A stretch of DNA of 29,486 bases from an uncultured Verrucomicrobia subdivision 3 bacterium. GTDB lineage: Bacteria > Verrucomicrobiota > Verrucomicrobiae > Limisphaerales > UBA11358. Within the stretch, counting starts at the first letter, position 1. Each line of letters starts with the position of its first letter. The stretch is taken from the NCBI GenBank assembly GCA_903921455.1, contig CAIXPZ010000037.1:1-29486 (forward strand). Direction: 5' to 3'. Below, one piece after another: positions 1 through 8,104 of this stretch. Made by a program: the position numbers and the translations under genes. The notes under the pieces were generated by a model, which saw only the letters and a program-made list of their open reading frames with translations, was not told where the DNA came from and searched no databases.

Positions 1-322
1 CCGATACCCGAAACCTGTCCGCTTTCGCGGACGCGGAGCGGGCAGCTCCTCGGTTTCCAATTTGGCCTTGCACCCGATGGGGTTTTCCGTGCCGTGTCGC
101 TTGCGCTTCACGCGGTGCGCTTTTACCGCACCTTTTCACCCTTACCAACGGCTTGCGCCGCTGGCGGTCTAATTTTCTGTGGCACTGTCCGTCGACCAGT
201 CTTCCAACTGGCCGCCTGCGTGTATCCCAGCCAAACAAGCCTGGGTTACGCAGCATCGCGCCCTGTGGAGTTCGGACTTTCCTCCCCGGACTTGCGCCCG
301 GAGCGATTCTCCGCCCTGCCAA
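1..322 (-). ncRNA. rnpB: RNase P RNA (bacterial type A), 3' end outside window
   Basis: This is the catalytic RNA of RNase P, which matures the 5' ends of tRNAs. Read on the minus strand, the 5' part carries the family hallmark GAGGAAAGTCCGAACTCC at about 271-288. It is followed by the conserved block with AGTGCCACAGAAAA and AGACCGCC at about 162-190, and by the segment AAGGGTGAAAAGGTGCGGT at about 131-149. All appear in the order expected for a type A RNA. The 5' boundary near 322 is an estimate. The 3' terminal part, including the distal strand of helix P4, lies beyond position 1, so the gene is cut by the window edge and not truncated in nature as far as can be seen. Open frames in this stretch are not genes. 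Confidence 0.93.
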
Positions 323-351
323 AACCGTTGTTAAAATACACCATAATAATC

Positions 352-387
352 AAAAGGCACGAAGGTTTTGTCAGCCTCCGTGCCTTT
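352..387 (-). terminator. Rho-independent terminator after the zinc-ribbon gene
   Basis: Read on the minus strand, positions 387-375 pair with 365-353 in a 13-bp stem with one mismatch around a nine-base loop. The 3' side runs into CCTTTTGATTATT. It sits 16 bp past the stop of the gene at 404-1132 and just before rnpB, so it probably separates the two transcripts. The T-run is short, so efficiency is uncertain. Confidence 0.65.
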
Positions 388-403
388 GTGGTGAAAACGA
401 AGT

Positions 404-1132
404 TTAATCCGCCGCCGTCAATTCCATGCCGCTGGTGAAATATAAGATCCGGCCGCAATTCGGGCAGGTGACGATTTCGCCCTGCGCGCGACACGTGGTC
501 ACAATTTGCGTTGGCAGTTTCATGTGGCAGCCGCCGCAGGCGCTGTGTTCCACAGTCACGACCACGTTTTCACCTTTGCTCTTGAACAACCGTTCATAAC
601 GACTGCGCGTTGAATCGTCCACGGCTCCGACCAGTGCAGCGCGGCTGCTGGTCAGCTCGGCGAATTCCTTCTTCAAATTTTCCTCGCGCTGGTTCAGCAG
701 TCCAATTTGGTCGTCCACGAGTTTCTTCGCGGCGGCGGCTTCGGCGGTGGCGGTCACCACATTTTTCTGCGCCACCTCGGCCTGTTCCATCAAAACAATT
801 TCCGCGTCCTCGATCTTGAAAATAACTTCCTTCGCCATTTCGATCTCGTGCGTAAGCGCCTTGTATTCCTCGTTCTTGCGCGTCTGCAACTGCTGGTTAA
901 GGTATTTCTCGATCTGGGATTTTTTACCCTCGATTTCAAGATCGCGCTGCTTGCGCTCGGATTCGATCTGCTTCACACGCAGCTTCGCGGCTTCGAGCGC
1001 GGTTTGGGTGCTGGCGGCCTTGGCCTTGAGCGATTCGCGTTCGGGACCGATGTGGGCGAGTTCCTGGGTAATCCGGGAGATTTTCCGGTCGCGATCCTGT
1101 AAAACAAGGAGCTTCTCGATGATTTCCTGCAT
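404..1132 (-). CDS. C4-type zinc-ribbon coiled-coil protein (DUF164/zf-RING_7 family)
   Basis: The product has 242 residues. Residues 1-165 are almost entirely charged heptad-like helix, predicted to form a long antiparallel coiled coil. The C-terminal part carries a zinc ribbon with cysteine pairs CGGC (199-202) and CPNC (223-226), followed by GRILYF. This is the architecture of the widespread bacterial DUF164 proteins, which are thought to bind nucleic acid or protein partners; no reaction is established for most members. The ATG at 1132 begins MQEIIEKLLVLQ, a normal family start. It lies upstream of rnpB on the same strand, with a terminator between. Family assignment is secure; the cellular role is not. 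Confidence 0.9.
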   Translation of the reverse strand: MQEIIEKLLVLQDRDRKISRITQELAHIGPERESLKAKAASTQTALEAAKLRVKQIESERKQRDLEIEGKKSQIEKYLNQQLQTRKNEEYKALTHEIEMAKEVIFKIEDAEIVLMEQAEVAQKNVVTATAEAAAAKKLVDDQIGLLNQREENLKKEFAELTSSRAALVGAVDDSTRSRYERLFKSKGENVVVTVEHSACGGCHMKLPTQIVTTCRAQGEIVTCPNCGRILYFTSGMELTAAD

Positions 1133-1315
1133 TCGGCATGAAGGTTAACTGGCGAAACAAGCCAAGTCAATCCGCGCCCGCAGGTGTCGTGCGAAGGCCG
1201 CGAAGAAAAACAAAGGAAAAAAAGGCTTTTCTTTCGCCACCTTCGCAGCCCTCGCGCCACATTTCCGGGGGCAAATTCCTTTTGCAGTTTCGCCGTTGGC
1301 GGCTACCTTACGCCC

Positions 1316-2371
1316 ATGCGTTTCATCGGCAATGTCATCGAAAAAATGCAGCGGCACCCCAAGCGCGTGGTGTTTCCCGAAGGCGCGGAACCGCGTATTT
1401 TGCAGGCGGCGCGGCAGTTTTATGCGTTGCGGCTCGGAGTGCCCATTTTGCTCGGCGATCAGGCCGAGGTGCGCGAGGCGGCGGCGGCGTTGAAAATTTC
1501 CCTGGACGGCATCCGCGTCATCAATCCCGCCACCAGCGAGGATCTGGAAAATTTTTCCAGCCGCCTCTACCGGCTCCGCCGGGAAAAGGGCCTGCGCCCC
1601 ACCGAGGCCCGCGAGGCGATGATCCAGCCCAATTTTTACGGCGCCATGATGCTCGCGATGCATCAGGCGGACGGCTTGGTCTCCGGCGCGTCGCACATCA
1701 CCGGCAGCGTGCTAAGACCCCTGTTCCAGATCGTCAAAGCGGCACCGGATATCGGAGCGGTCTCGAGTTGCACCGTCATGGAAGTTGAAGACACGCGCAT
1801 CGGCGAAAATGGCACGCTCTTCATGGCCGACTGCGGCGTGATTCCCGAGCCAAACGTCGGCCAGCTCGCCGACATCGCCGTTTCGACCGCGCGGCTCGCG
1901 CGGCACATGCTGGGCGTGCGGGCACGCGTGGCAATGCTTTCGTTTTCCACCAAGGGCAGCAGCGGCGCGCATCCTTCCATCGGCAAAATGCAGGCCGCCA
2001 CGGCGCAAGCGAGGCACAAGGCGGCGCAGTTGAATCTGGAAGCTGATTTTGACGGTGAATTGCAAGTGGATGCCGCGCTGATGCCGGAAGTCGCTTCGCG
2101 CAAGCTGCACGACAGCCAGGTAGCCGGCCGGGCGAACGTGCTGATTTTTCCCGACCTGAATTCCGGCAACATCGCCAGCAAGTTCGTCAGCGTCGTCAGC
2201 CGCGCCAACACCTACGGGCAGATTTTGCTCGGCCTGAACCGGCCGGCCTCGGACGTCTCACGCGGTTCCAGCGCACACGACATCCTCGGCGTCGCGGCGA
2301 TCATCGGCGTGCAGGCGACGGACTATCAAAAACTCTATCCGAGCGCGGACGCCCATTTGCCGGGGGAGTAA
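1316..2371 (+). CDS. pta: Phosphate acetyltransferase (PTA/PTB family)
   Basis: Interconverts acetyl-CoA plus phosphate and acetyl phosphate plus CoA in the cytoplasm. From the ATG at 1316 the protein has 351 residues, close to the roughly 330 of single-domain Pta. It begins MRFIGNVIEKMQRHPKRVVF, followed by PEGAEPRIL, the usual N-terminal family signature. Other family blocks are ADGLVSGASHITGSVLRP (residues about 118-135) and, near the C-terminus, NVLIFPDLNSGNIASKF. The frame is open further upstream, but the extra 44 residues are basic and unlike the family. No acetate kinase gene is adjacent, so the partner must be elsewhere. A phosphate butyryltransferase or other acyl specificity cannot be excluded from sequence alone. 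Confidence 0.9.
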   Translation: MRFIGNVIEKMQRHPKRVVFPEGAEPRILQAARQFYALRLGVPILLGDQAEVREAAAALKISLDGIRVINPATSEDLENFSSRLYRLRREKGLRPTEAREAMIQPNFYGAMMLAMHQADGLVSGASHITGSVLRPLFQIVKAAPDIGAVSSCTVMEVEDTRIGENGTLFMADCGVIPEPNVGQLADIAVSTARLARHMLGVRARVAMLSFSTKGSSGAHPSIGKMQAATAQARHKAAQLNLEADFDGELQVDAALMPEVASRKLHDSQVAGRANVLIFPDLNSGNIASKFVSVVSRANTYGQILLGLNRPASDVSRGSSAHDILGVAAIIGVQATDYQKLYPSADAHLPGE

Positions 2372-2453
2372 AACGAATGCAGAAATATGAATGAAGAATG
2401 CAGAATGCTTCTTCCGATTTACGCCGCTTTGGTCTGAAATATTTTTCTAAATT

Positions 2454-3551
2454 ATGTCGTTGCCCCTTTCACTTTTTTTAAAAACCCTGCCGACGTATCA
2501 ACCGGGTCGCCCGATTGAAGAAGTGGCGCGCGAACTAGGCATCGCTGCCGACAGCATCATCAAGGTTGCGTCGAACGAGAATCCGTTCGGCCCTTCGCCG
2601 CTGGCCTTGGCCGCCCTGCAAAAGGCGATCGCCAGCGTCCATTTGTATCCCGACGGCAATGCGTTTTATCTCAAACACAAACTCGCCGCCAAATTTGGCG
2701 TGGAGCCCGCGAACCTGGTTCTCGGCAACGGCTCGAACGAAATCATCGAGTTCGTTTCCCACGCTTTGCTGGGGCCGGATACGAACATCGTCGTCTCCCA
2801 ATACTGCTTTGCGATTTACCCCATCGCCGCGAAAATGTTCGGCGCGGAAGTCATCACCGTGCCGGCAAAAAATTATGGCCACGATTTACCAGCGATGCTC
2901 AAGGCCGTCACGACCAAGACGCGGATTGTGTTCGTGGCGAACCCGAACAATCCCACCGGCACGCTGGCGCACCGCGAGGAGTTGATTGATTTTGTCAACC
3001 GCGTTCCCGACGACGTGCTGCTGGTGCTCGACGAAGCTTACATTGAATTTCTCGATGATCCCGTGGACTTGATTCCCCTCATCCGTCTTGGCGCGCGCAA
3101 GAATCTCATCCTGATGCGGACGTTCTCAAAAATTTACGGACTGGCCGGCCTGCGCATCGGCTACGGCATCGCGGCTCCGGACTTGGCCGCCGCGCTGGAA
3201 AAAATCCGGCAGCCATTCAACGCCAACCTGCTCGCCCAAACCGCCGCGCTGGCCGCGTTGGATGACGACGAGCATGTCCGCAAGACGCGGCAGAATAATT
3301 TTAGCGGACTGGAATTTTTCATGAAGGCATTCCGGCAGTTGAATCTGGAATATGTCCCGTCGTTCGCCAACTTCATCCTCGTGCGCGCGGGCGAAGGTCA
3401 GAACGTTTTTGAAGCGATGCAGAAGCTCGGCGTCATCTCGCGGCCGATGGGCGGCTACCAATTACCGGAGTGGATTCGCATCTCCATCGGCACGCAAAAG
3501 GAAAACGAGCGGTGCCTCGGCGCGTTAAAAACGGCTTTGGGCCAGAAATAA
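2454..3551 (+). CDS. hisC: Histidinol-phosphate aminotransferase
   Basis: PLP-dependent class I/II aminotransferase that converts imidazole-acetol phosphate and glutamate to histidinol phosphate in histidine synthesis. The 365-residue length is typical. Visible markers are SNENPFGPSP (40-49), the NPNNPTG motif (163-169), DEAY (193-196) and the PLP-binding lysine K226 in TFSKIYGLAGLRIGYG. The 82-bp spacer after pta contains a degenerate GAATGCAGAA-type repeat and no clear terminator. No other his genes are near, so this is an isolated copy, and HisC-like enzymes sometimes also act on aromatic amino acids. Confidence 0.92.
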   Translation: MSLPLSLFLKTLPTYQPGRPIEEVARELGIAADSIIKVASNENPFGPSPLALAALQKAIASVHLYPDGNAFYLKHKLAAKFGVEPANLVLGNGSNEIIEFVSHALLGPDTNIVVSQYCFAIYPIAAKMFGAEVITVPAKNYGHDLPAMLKAVTTKTRIVFVANPNNPTGTLAHREELIDFVNRVPDDVLLVLDEAYIEFLDDPVDLIPLIRLGARKNLILMRTFSKIYGLAGLRIGYGIAAPDLAAALEKIRQPFNANLLAQTAALAALDDDEHVRKTRQNNFSGLEFFMKAFRQLNLEYVPSFANFILVRAGEGQNVFEAMQKLGVISRPMGGYQLPEWIRISIGTQKENERCLGALKTALGQK

Positions 3552-3614
3552 TTGTTTGAATCGCGCCGGAAAGCGATTACTTATTCTGCGCTGAAACAAA
3601 ACTGAAAAGCCAAA

Positions 3615-4901
3615 GTGAAACCCACCGACCTGCGGGGCATCCTGCAATACATTCCGCCATTCCGCGCAAAGACATTCGTTCTCGCGATAGACGGCGCGAT
3701 TGTCACCGACGAAAACTTCGCCACCCTCCTGCTGGACGTGGCGGTGTTGCGGTCGCTGAACATCCGCGTGGTGCTCGTCCACGGCGCTTCGGCGCAAATC
3801 AAATTACTGTCGGAGGAACAGAAAATTCCCGCGTCAAACCTTGATGGTGCCGGGATCACCGATGCGCCGACGTTGCAACTGGCGTTGAACGCGGCAAATC
3901 GGCTGACGCACGAAATTCTTGAAGGGCTTTCAACGAATGACCTGCGCGCGGTGTGTCCAAACGTCATCATCGCACATCCGCTCGGCATTATTCAGGGGGT
4001 GGACCACCTGTTCACCGGCAAGGTGGAAAAGGTGGATGTCGAGATGCTCCAGACGCTGCTCACGCAGGGCATGATTCCCATCATCCCGCCGCTCGGATTC
4101 GACGGCGACGGCCGGACTTACCGGGTTAATTCCGACAGCGTGGCGGTCGCGGTGGCGGAGGCGCTCAAGGCAACTAAATTAATTTTTATCACGGCCCAGG
4201 ACGGCATTCTGGTTCAAGGCCGGCTCATCCGGCAGATGCTGGTGGCGGATTTGGAATCCGTCATCGCGATGCAGAAAAACGACATCGCGCCGGAACTGCT
4301 GTCGAAGGCGCTGCACGCGGTGACCGCGTGCAAGGCAGGCATTCCGCGCGTCCATGTCATCAACGGCAAGGTGGACGAAGGTTTGCTGGCCGAGGTGTTT
4401 TCCAACGAAGGCATCGGCACGCTGATTTACGCGAATGAATACCAGCAGATCCGCCGCGCGATGAAAAAAGATGTGCGGGCGATTCAACTGCTGACTAAAG
4501 CGGCGGTGGAGTCGGCCGAGCTGATGAAACGGACGCGGCCGATGATTGAGAAAAGTCTGGCAGATTTTTACATTTTTGAAATTGATAAAAACCCCGTGGC
4601 CTGCGTGGCCCTGCACGTTTTTCCCGAACAGAAAAAGGGCGAGCTGGCGTGCCTTTACGTCAACCCCTTGCACGAAAATCGCGGCATCGGGCGTAAGTTG
4701 ATTCAGTTCATCGAGAACAAGGCGAAGGAAATGAACCTGGATGAACTGATCACCCTTTCGACGCAGGCGTTTACTTATTTTCAATCCAAGGGCGGCTTCA
4801 GCGAAGGCACGCCGGACGATCTGCCGCCCGCGCGCCGCGAAAAATACGACCAGAGCGGGCGCAACTCGAAGGTGCTGGTAAAAAAACTGGCCAAGCCGTG
4901 A
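3615..4901 (+). CDS. argA: N-acetylglutamate synthase (amino-acid kinase-GNAT fusion)
   Basis: First step of arginine synthesis: acetyl-CoA plus glutamate gives N-acetylglutamate. The 428-residue protein starts at a GTG. Residues 1-285 form an amino-acid-kinase fold, with VVLVHGAS at 52-59 and a VNSDSVAVAVAEALKA block at 171-186. Residues 286-428 are a GNAT acetyltransferase with the acetyl-CoA loop RGIGRK at 356-361. This is the ArgA-type arrangement, in which the kinase-like domain serves as arginine sensor. The C-terminus (PDDLPPARREKY) matches the ArgA family. It overlaps nothing and is followed after 3 bp by the next gene, suggesting cotranscription. Confidence 0.9.
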   Translation: MKPTDLRGILQYIPPFRAKTFVLAIDGAIVTDENFATLLLDVAVLRSLNIRVVLVHGASAQIKLLSEEQKIPASNLDGAGITDAPTLQLALNAANRLTHEILEGLSTNDLRAVCPNVIIAHPLGIIQGVDHLFTGKVEKVDVEMLQTLLTQGMIPIIPPLGFDGDGRTYRVNSDSVAVAVAEALKATKLIFITAQDGILVQGRLIRQMLVADLESVIAMQKNDIAPELLSKALHAVTACKAGIPRVHVINGKVDEGLLAEVFSNEGIGTLIYANEYQQIRRAMKKDVRAIQLLTKAAVESAELMKRTRPMIEKSLADFYIFEIDKNPVACVALHVFPEQKKGELACLYVNPLHENRGIGRKLIQFIENKAKEMNLDELITLSTQAFTYFQSKGGFSEGTPDDLPPARREKYDQSGRNSKVLVKKLAKP

Positions 4902-4904
4902 GCC

Positions 4905-5516
4905 ATGAGCTGGCGCGGCGTCATGCTGATGATGAGCGCGGCCGGCCTGTTGAATTTCGGCTGCGCCAGCCTGCATTTTATGAATGCTAACACCCATTTG
5001 CCCGAAACGTTTGAGACCACCTGCCAACGGCTGAGCATTATGCCGACTCAATATGTTTTGGTCGTGGATGTTTCCACGCAGACACTATCGTTGTTTGAGC
5101 ACAAGCAGTGCTTAAAAAAATTCCCCTGTTCCACGTCGCGCTTCGGCGTCGGACAGATCGAGGGCTCAAACCGCACGCCGCTGGGCCTGCATCGCATTGG
5201 GGAAAAAATCGGGGCCGGCGAACCCGCCGGAACCGTTTTTAATTCACGCATTGTCGTCGGACACAAATCGCAGCCGGAGTTTGCCGATGAAAAAATCACC
5301 ACCCGGATTATGTGGTTGGAAGGCTTGGAACCCGGGTTTAACCAAGGCGGCAATGTGGATTCGCACTCCCGCTATATCTATATCCATGGCACCGCCGATC
5401 AGGCGAGCATCGGTCACCCATCCTCGTGCGGCTGCGTGCATCTTGCCGATGTAGATTTGGTTCCTCTGTTTGACCTGCTACCCAGCGGCACGCTCGTGTG
5501 GATTTCAGCGAATTGA
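4905..5516 (+). CDS. L,D-transpeptidase (YkuD fold), exported
   Basis: Predicted peptidoglycan cross-linking or modifying enzyme outside the cytoplasmic membrane. The 203-residue protein has a hydrophobic N-terminus (residues 5-20) ending in LLNFGC. This could be a poor lipobox with C20 or simply an uncleaved anchor. The YkuD domain starts near residue 48 (QYVLVVDVSTQTLSLFE) and ends with HGT at 161-163 and the catalytic segment SSCGCVHL at 173-180, with C177 as nucleophile. In the usual motif S-H-G-C-[IV]-R the second position is His and the last Arg; here they are Cys175 and His179. It follows argA by 3 bp but is functionally unrelated. Confidence 0.85.
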   Translation: MSWRGVMLMMSAAGLLNFGCASLHFMNANTHLPETFETTCQRLSIMPTQYVLVVDVSTQTLSLFEHKQCLKKFPCSTSRFGVGQIEGSNRTPLGLHRIGEKIGAGEPAGTVFNSRIVVGHKSQPEFADEKITTRIMWLEGLEPGFNQGGNVDSHSRYIYIHGTADQASIGHPSSCGCVHLADVDLVPLFDLLPSGTLVWISAN

Positions 5517-5632
5517 CGGGTGCGAGGCCGTTGTTTTCCTGTTTTTATGTCCGAATTTTTAACGAGTTGAACTTTTTTAGGACACTCGCTCGGCAAAACA
5601 AGGGCGGGTTAAATAATTTGGCACTGGCACTT

Positions 5633-5661
5633 TTGCTGCTGACAGTTAGAAATGATATATA
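5633..5661 (+). promoter_or_regulatory. Possible sigma-70 promoter for the secreted protein gene
   Basis: TTGCTG at 5633-5638 and TATATA at 5656-5661 are separated by 17 bp, about 40 bp before the ATG at 5702. The -10 box is part of a GATATATATC palindrome. Match is partial, so this is only a candidate. The 185-bp gap from 5517 holds nothing else recognisable. Confidence 0.35.
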
Positions 5662-5701
5662 TCGTTTTTCAAAGTCTAACAGATTTGCCTTCGTATTTGT
5701 C

Positions 5702-6631
5702 ATGAAAAAAATACTTTACTTGGCGTTGGTGGTTCTTGGTAGCCGGCTTCTGGCGCAGGATCAGCAATTGATTATTGGGGCAACCACGAACGTCCCTGGG
5801 GCTACGCTCATCTTGAAAAACGCCGAAACTTATGTCACCACCAGTGGCTATTGTTTCCCCACTGTGTCTGGTTCGTATTTTGATTACAATATTTCCGGCG
5901 ACCCAGATTCTTACACGTATCCTTATGCCGGCTACTACTACAATTGCATCCAAGCTTTTAACGCGCTACCAACCACCGAGTCCAATGCCGGTCCGGTAAC
6001 CGGGGCGGCGGCGTTGGGCACGGTGATTCAATTGAAACTGTTGAGTGCCGAAGGCCCGGCGGGTGCCAGCTTTGCCTTTTGGGAAGTGAACAGCGATGGT
6101 TCTTTTGGGACCAACCTGACGTGGAGCGTTCCGGTTCCGTCCAGCGGCGATACCAACCTTATTCTGGTCACCCAAGCCCCCAACACACCCACCAATGATC
6201 CTTTCGGACAAATTTCACACCGGGTTTTTGGCTTCTCGAAACCCGGTCTTTACAAGTTAACCTGGCAGTTGGTTGACACCTCCACTAACGGACCAGGCGG
6301 GACGCCGCTGAACCTGCCTTCCGCGCCCTTCACCCTATATTATCAAGCAGACAGCACCATCGCCGGCATCGCCACCGGAGCTGATGGTGTTCATATAAAA
6401 TTTGCGGCTCCTGCCGGTATTCTTCAGAGTTCTGGATTTTATAATATGCAATACTACATTGAGCAATCGCCTACATTGGGCGCCGATGCCAATTGGCTTC
6501 CAGCTTTGGATACACAAGGCCGCACCAATACCATCGTTGGGGATGATTATTTGCATACGAACACCGTGACGCCAACCGGCACTGCTCAATTTTACCGACT
6601 TAATGGGACACCACCCCCCTTTACTAACTGA
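5702..6631 (+). CDS. Secreted protein of unknown function with FYRL-type C-terminus
   Basis: The 309-residue protein starts MKKILYLALVVLGSRLLAQ, a clear signal peptide cleaved near residue 19; the in-frame sequence before 5702 is not protein-like. The mature part is rich in Thr, Ser, Asn, Gly and Tyr, as in beta-rich surface proteins. Around two-thirds it has SHRVFGFSKPGLYKLTWQ, resembling the H..W.F..PG.Y.. pattern of 'choice-of-anchor M'/actinobacterial surface-repeat domains (weak similarity, from memory). The C-terminus reads as a module with YYIEQSPTLGADANW and ends in TAQFYRLNGT, resembling tails common in verrucomicrobial secreted proteins and shared with the protein at 19515-20750. 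GC content is lower than that of its neighbours. Function unknown. Confidence 0.8.
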   Translation: MKKILYLALVVLGSRLLAQDQQLIIGATTNVPGATLILKNAETYVTTSGYCFPTVSGSYFDYNISGDPDSYTYPYAGYYYNCIQAFNALPTTESNAGPVTGAAALGTVIQLKLLSAEGPAGASFAFWEVNSDGSFGTNLTWSVPVPSSGDTNLILVTQAPNTPTNDPFGQISHRVFGFSKPGLYKLTWQLVDTSTNGPGGTPLNLPSAPFTLYYQADSTIAGIATGADGVHIKFAAPAGILQSSGFYNMQYYIEQSPTLGADANWLPALDTQGRTNTIVGDDYLHTNTVTPTGTAQFYRLNGTPPPFTN

Positions 6632-6657
6632 CCGTTTTCAAACAATCTTGACTGCCG

Positions 6658-7062
6658 GTGGTTTTTGCCGAAGCTGTTGATGTGTTGGCTCGCGGGACAA
6701 AATACCTGATAATTATCGCACTGGTCGCCATGACCGGGGCGCATTGGGCCGCACTGCAAACGGTCGCGTGGACAACGATGCTCGCCAACAATCTGCGCAC
6801 GCAAACCGTTTCCGAGGCTATTTCTAATACGTTTAACGGTGAATATCCCTGCTGTTTGTGCAAGGCTATTGCCGCCGCGAAAAAGGCGGAAAAGAATTCC
6901 GATGTCGTCGCTCCAGTCCTAAAAATGGAGTTTCCGCCCGTCACCGGTGGAATTACTTTATATGCTCCCGGACAGTTTGAAGCTTTGTCGGCACCGGATT
7001 TTTTCGCCACAGCATTTTTCAGCAAGCCGCCGCTCCCGCCGCCCCGTTGTTTATTCGCCTGA
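6658..7062 (+). CDS. Small membrane protein with PCCLC motif, copper-cluster associated
   Basis: The GTG at 6658 gives 134 residues; a start at a later codon is possible because the first dozen residues carry little signal. A hydrophobic helix (about residues 16-40, TKYLIIIALVAMTGAHWAAL) is followed by a polar segment containing NGEYPCCLCKAI, whose three cysteines could bind metal or form a disulfide. The C-terminal half is proline-rich. The gene lies directly before an outer-membrane protein and two Sco-type proteins, so a role in copper or thiol chemistry at the membrane is plausible but inferred from context only. I know of no assigned function for this family. Confidence 0.65.
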   Translation: MVFAEAVDVLARGTKYLIIIALVAMTGAHWAALQTVAWTTMLANNLRTQTVSEAISNTFNGEYPCCLCKAIAAAKKAEKNSDVVAPVLKMEFPPVTGGITLYAPGQFEALSAPDFFATAFFSKPPLPPPRCLFA

Positions 7063-7168
7063 TTCAACACCGTTATTCCGGCCAACGTCGTGAGACGTCG
7101 GCGTAAGTTTACACCCGTTTAACCAGAGGATGCCGACTGGCGTTCTCGCAATTTTGAGTTTCAAAAAA

Positions 7169-8104
7169 ATGCACCATAAAATCAATAGGCAGGTAATTAA
7201 AATCAGCGTCGGTCTGCTGCTGAGCATACTCACGCCCGCCGCTGCTTTTGCCTGCGCGTGTGGCTGCGGCGTTTATGACGTGGGCACCAGCTCCATGTTT
7301 CCCGAAGATTCAGGAGGCACGGCATTCCTGGGCTATACATTTCAGGACCAAAATAAAAACTGGAGCGGCAACTCATCCGCGGCAGGTAACCATAATGACG
7401 ATAAGAAACTCGAAACGCAGACCTACACGGCGGGCCTGCAGTATCTGTTCAACCGCGACTGGGGCATGCAGTTGCAGATTCCCGTCGTGCATCGCACGTT
7501 TGATTCATCGGCTAATTCCGGCCCCATCACCTGGAACGGGCTGGGCGACATCCAGCTGCGCGGGGTTTACACGGGTTTCTCGGACGACCTTTCCACCGGC
7601 GTATCACTGGGCGCGAAACTTCCAACTGGTGGCTACAATCATACTGACGCAGCCGGCGACATTGACCGCGACTCGCAAATCGGCACCGGGAGCACCGATC
7701 TACTGCTGGGGGCTTTCCATCGCGGTGACATCGCCGGAAGTGCCAACTGGAATTGGTTCGCGCAAGCACAGCTTAATGTGCCGGTGTTGAAACAAGGCGA
7801 TTACCGGCCAGGGCTCGAGACGGATGCCGCCGGCGGCATATATTACGAAGGCCTCTCGCTCGGCTGCGTAAAAGTTTCGCCCGTCGCCCAAATTATCGGC
7901 GTCTGGCGCGGACGCGACAACGGCGCGGCGGCAGCACCGGATGATTCCGGATATCAACGCGTGCTCATCGGGCCCGGCGTGGAATTCCGCCGGCATCCGG
8001 TGAAGCTTTTTGCCGCCGTGGAAATCCCCGTTTATGAAAATGTCACCGGCAACCAGCTCGTTTCCCCGGTATTGTTCAAAATCAATTTGAGCTATATGTT
8101 TTGA
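7169..8104 (+). CDS. Outer-membrane beta-barrel protein with N-terminal CACGCG
   Basis: From the ATG at 7169 the protein has 311 residues with a good signal peptide (MHHKINRQVIKISVGLLLSI to about AAAFA). An ATG at 7130, preceded by AGAGG, would add 13 residues. The mature N-terminus begins CACGCGVYDVGT, three cysteines in six residues and a possible metal site. The rest alternates polar and aromatic residues, with repeated gly-rich turns, and ends in INLSYMF, a terminal Phe typical of outer-membrane barrels. The stop overlaps the start of the next gene by 4 bp, so the two are probably translationally coupled. Its position with Sco/CusF proteins suggests a copper-related porin or channel; this is inference. 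Confidence 0.75.
   Translation: MHHKINRQVIKISVGLLLSILTPAAAFACACGCGVYDVGTSSMFPEDSGGTAFLGYTFQDQNKNWSGNSSAAGNHNDDKKLETQTYTAGLQYLFNRDWGMQLQIPVVHRTFDSSANSGPITWNGLGDIQLRGVYTGFSDDLSTGVSLGAKLPTGGYNHTDAAGDIDRDSQIGTGSTDLLLGAFHRGDIAGSANWNWFAQAQLNVPVLKQGDYRPGLETDAAGGIYYEGLSLGCVKVSPVAQIIGVWRGRDNGAAAAPDDSGYQRVLIGPGVEFRRHPVKLFAAVEIPVYENVTGNQLVSPVLFKINLSYMF

Noticed and set aside
94..438. Open frames over the first 440 bases
   Set aside because: They lie on conserved RNase P RNA sequence and its flanking terminator and show no protein-like features.
1184..1315. Longer N-terminus for phosphate acetyltransferase
   Set aside because: The 44 extra residues are basic and low in similarity to the family; the ATG at 1316 gives the standard N-terminus.
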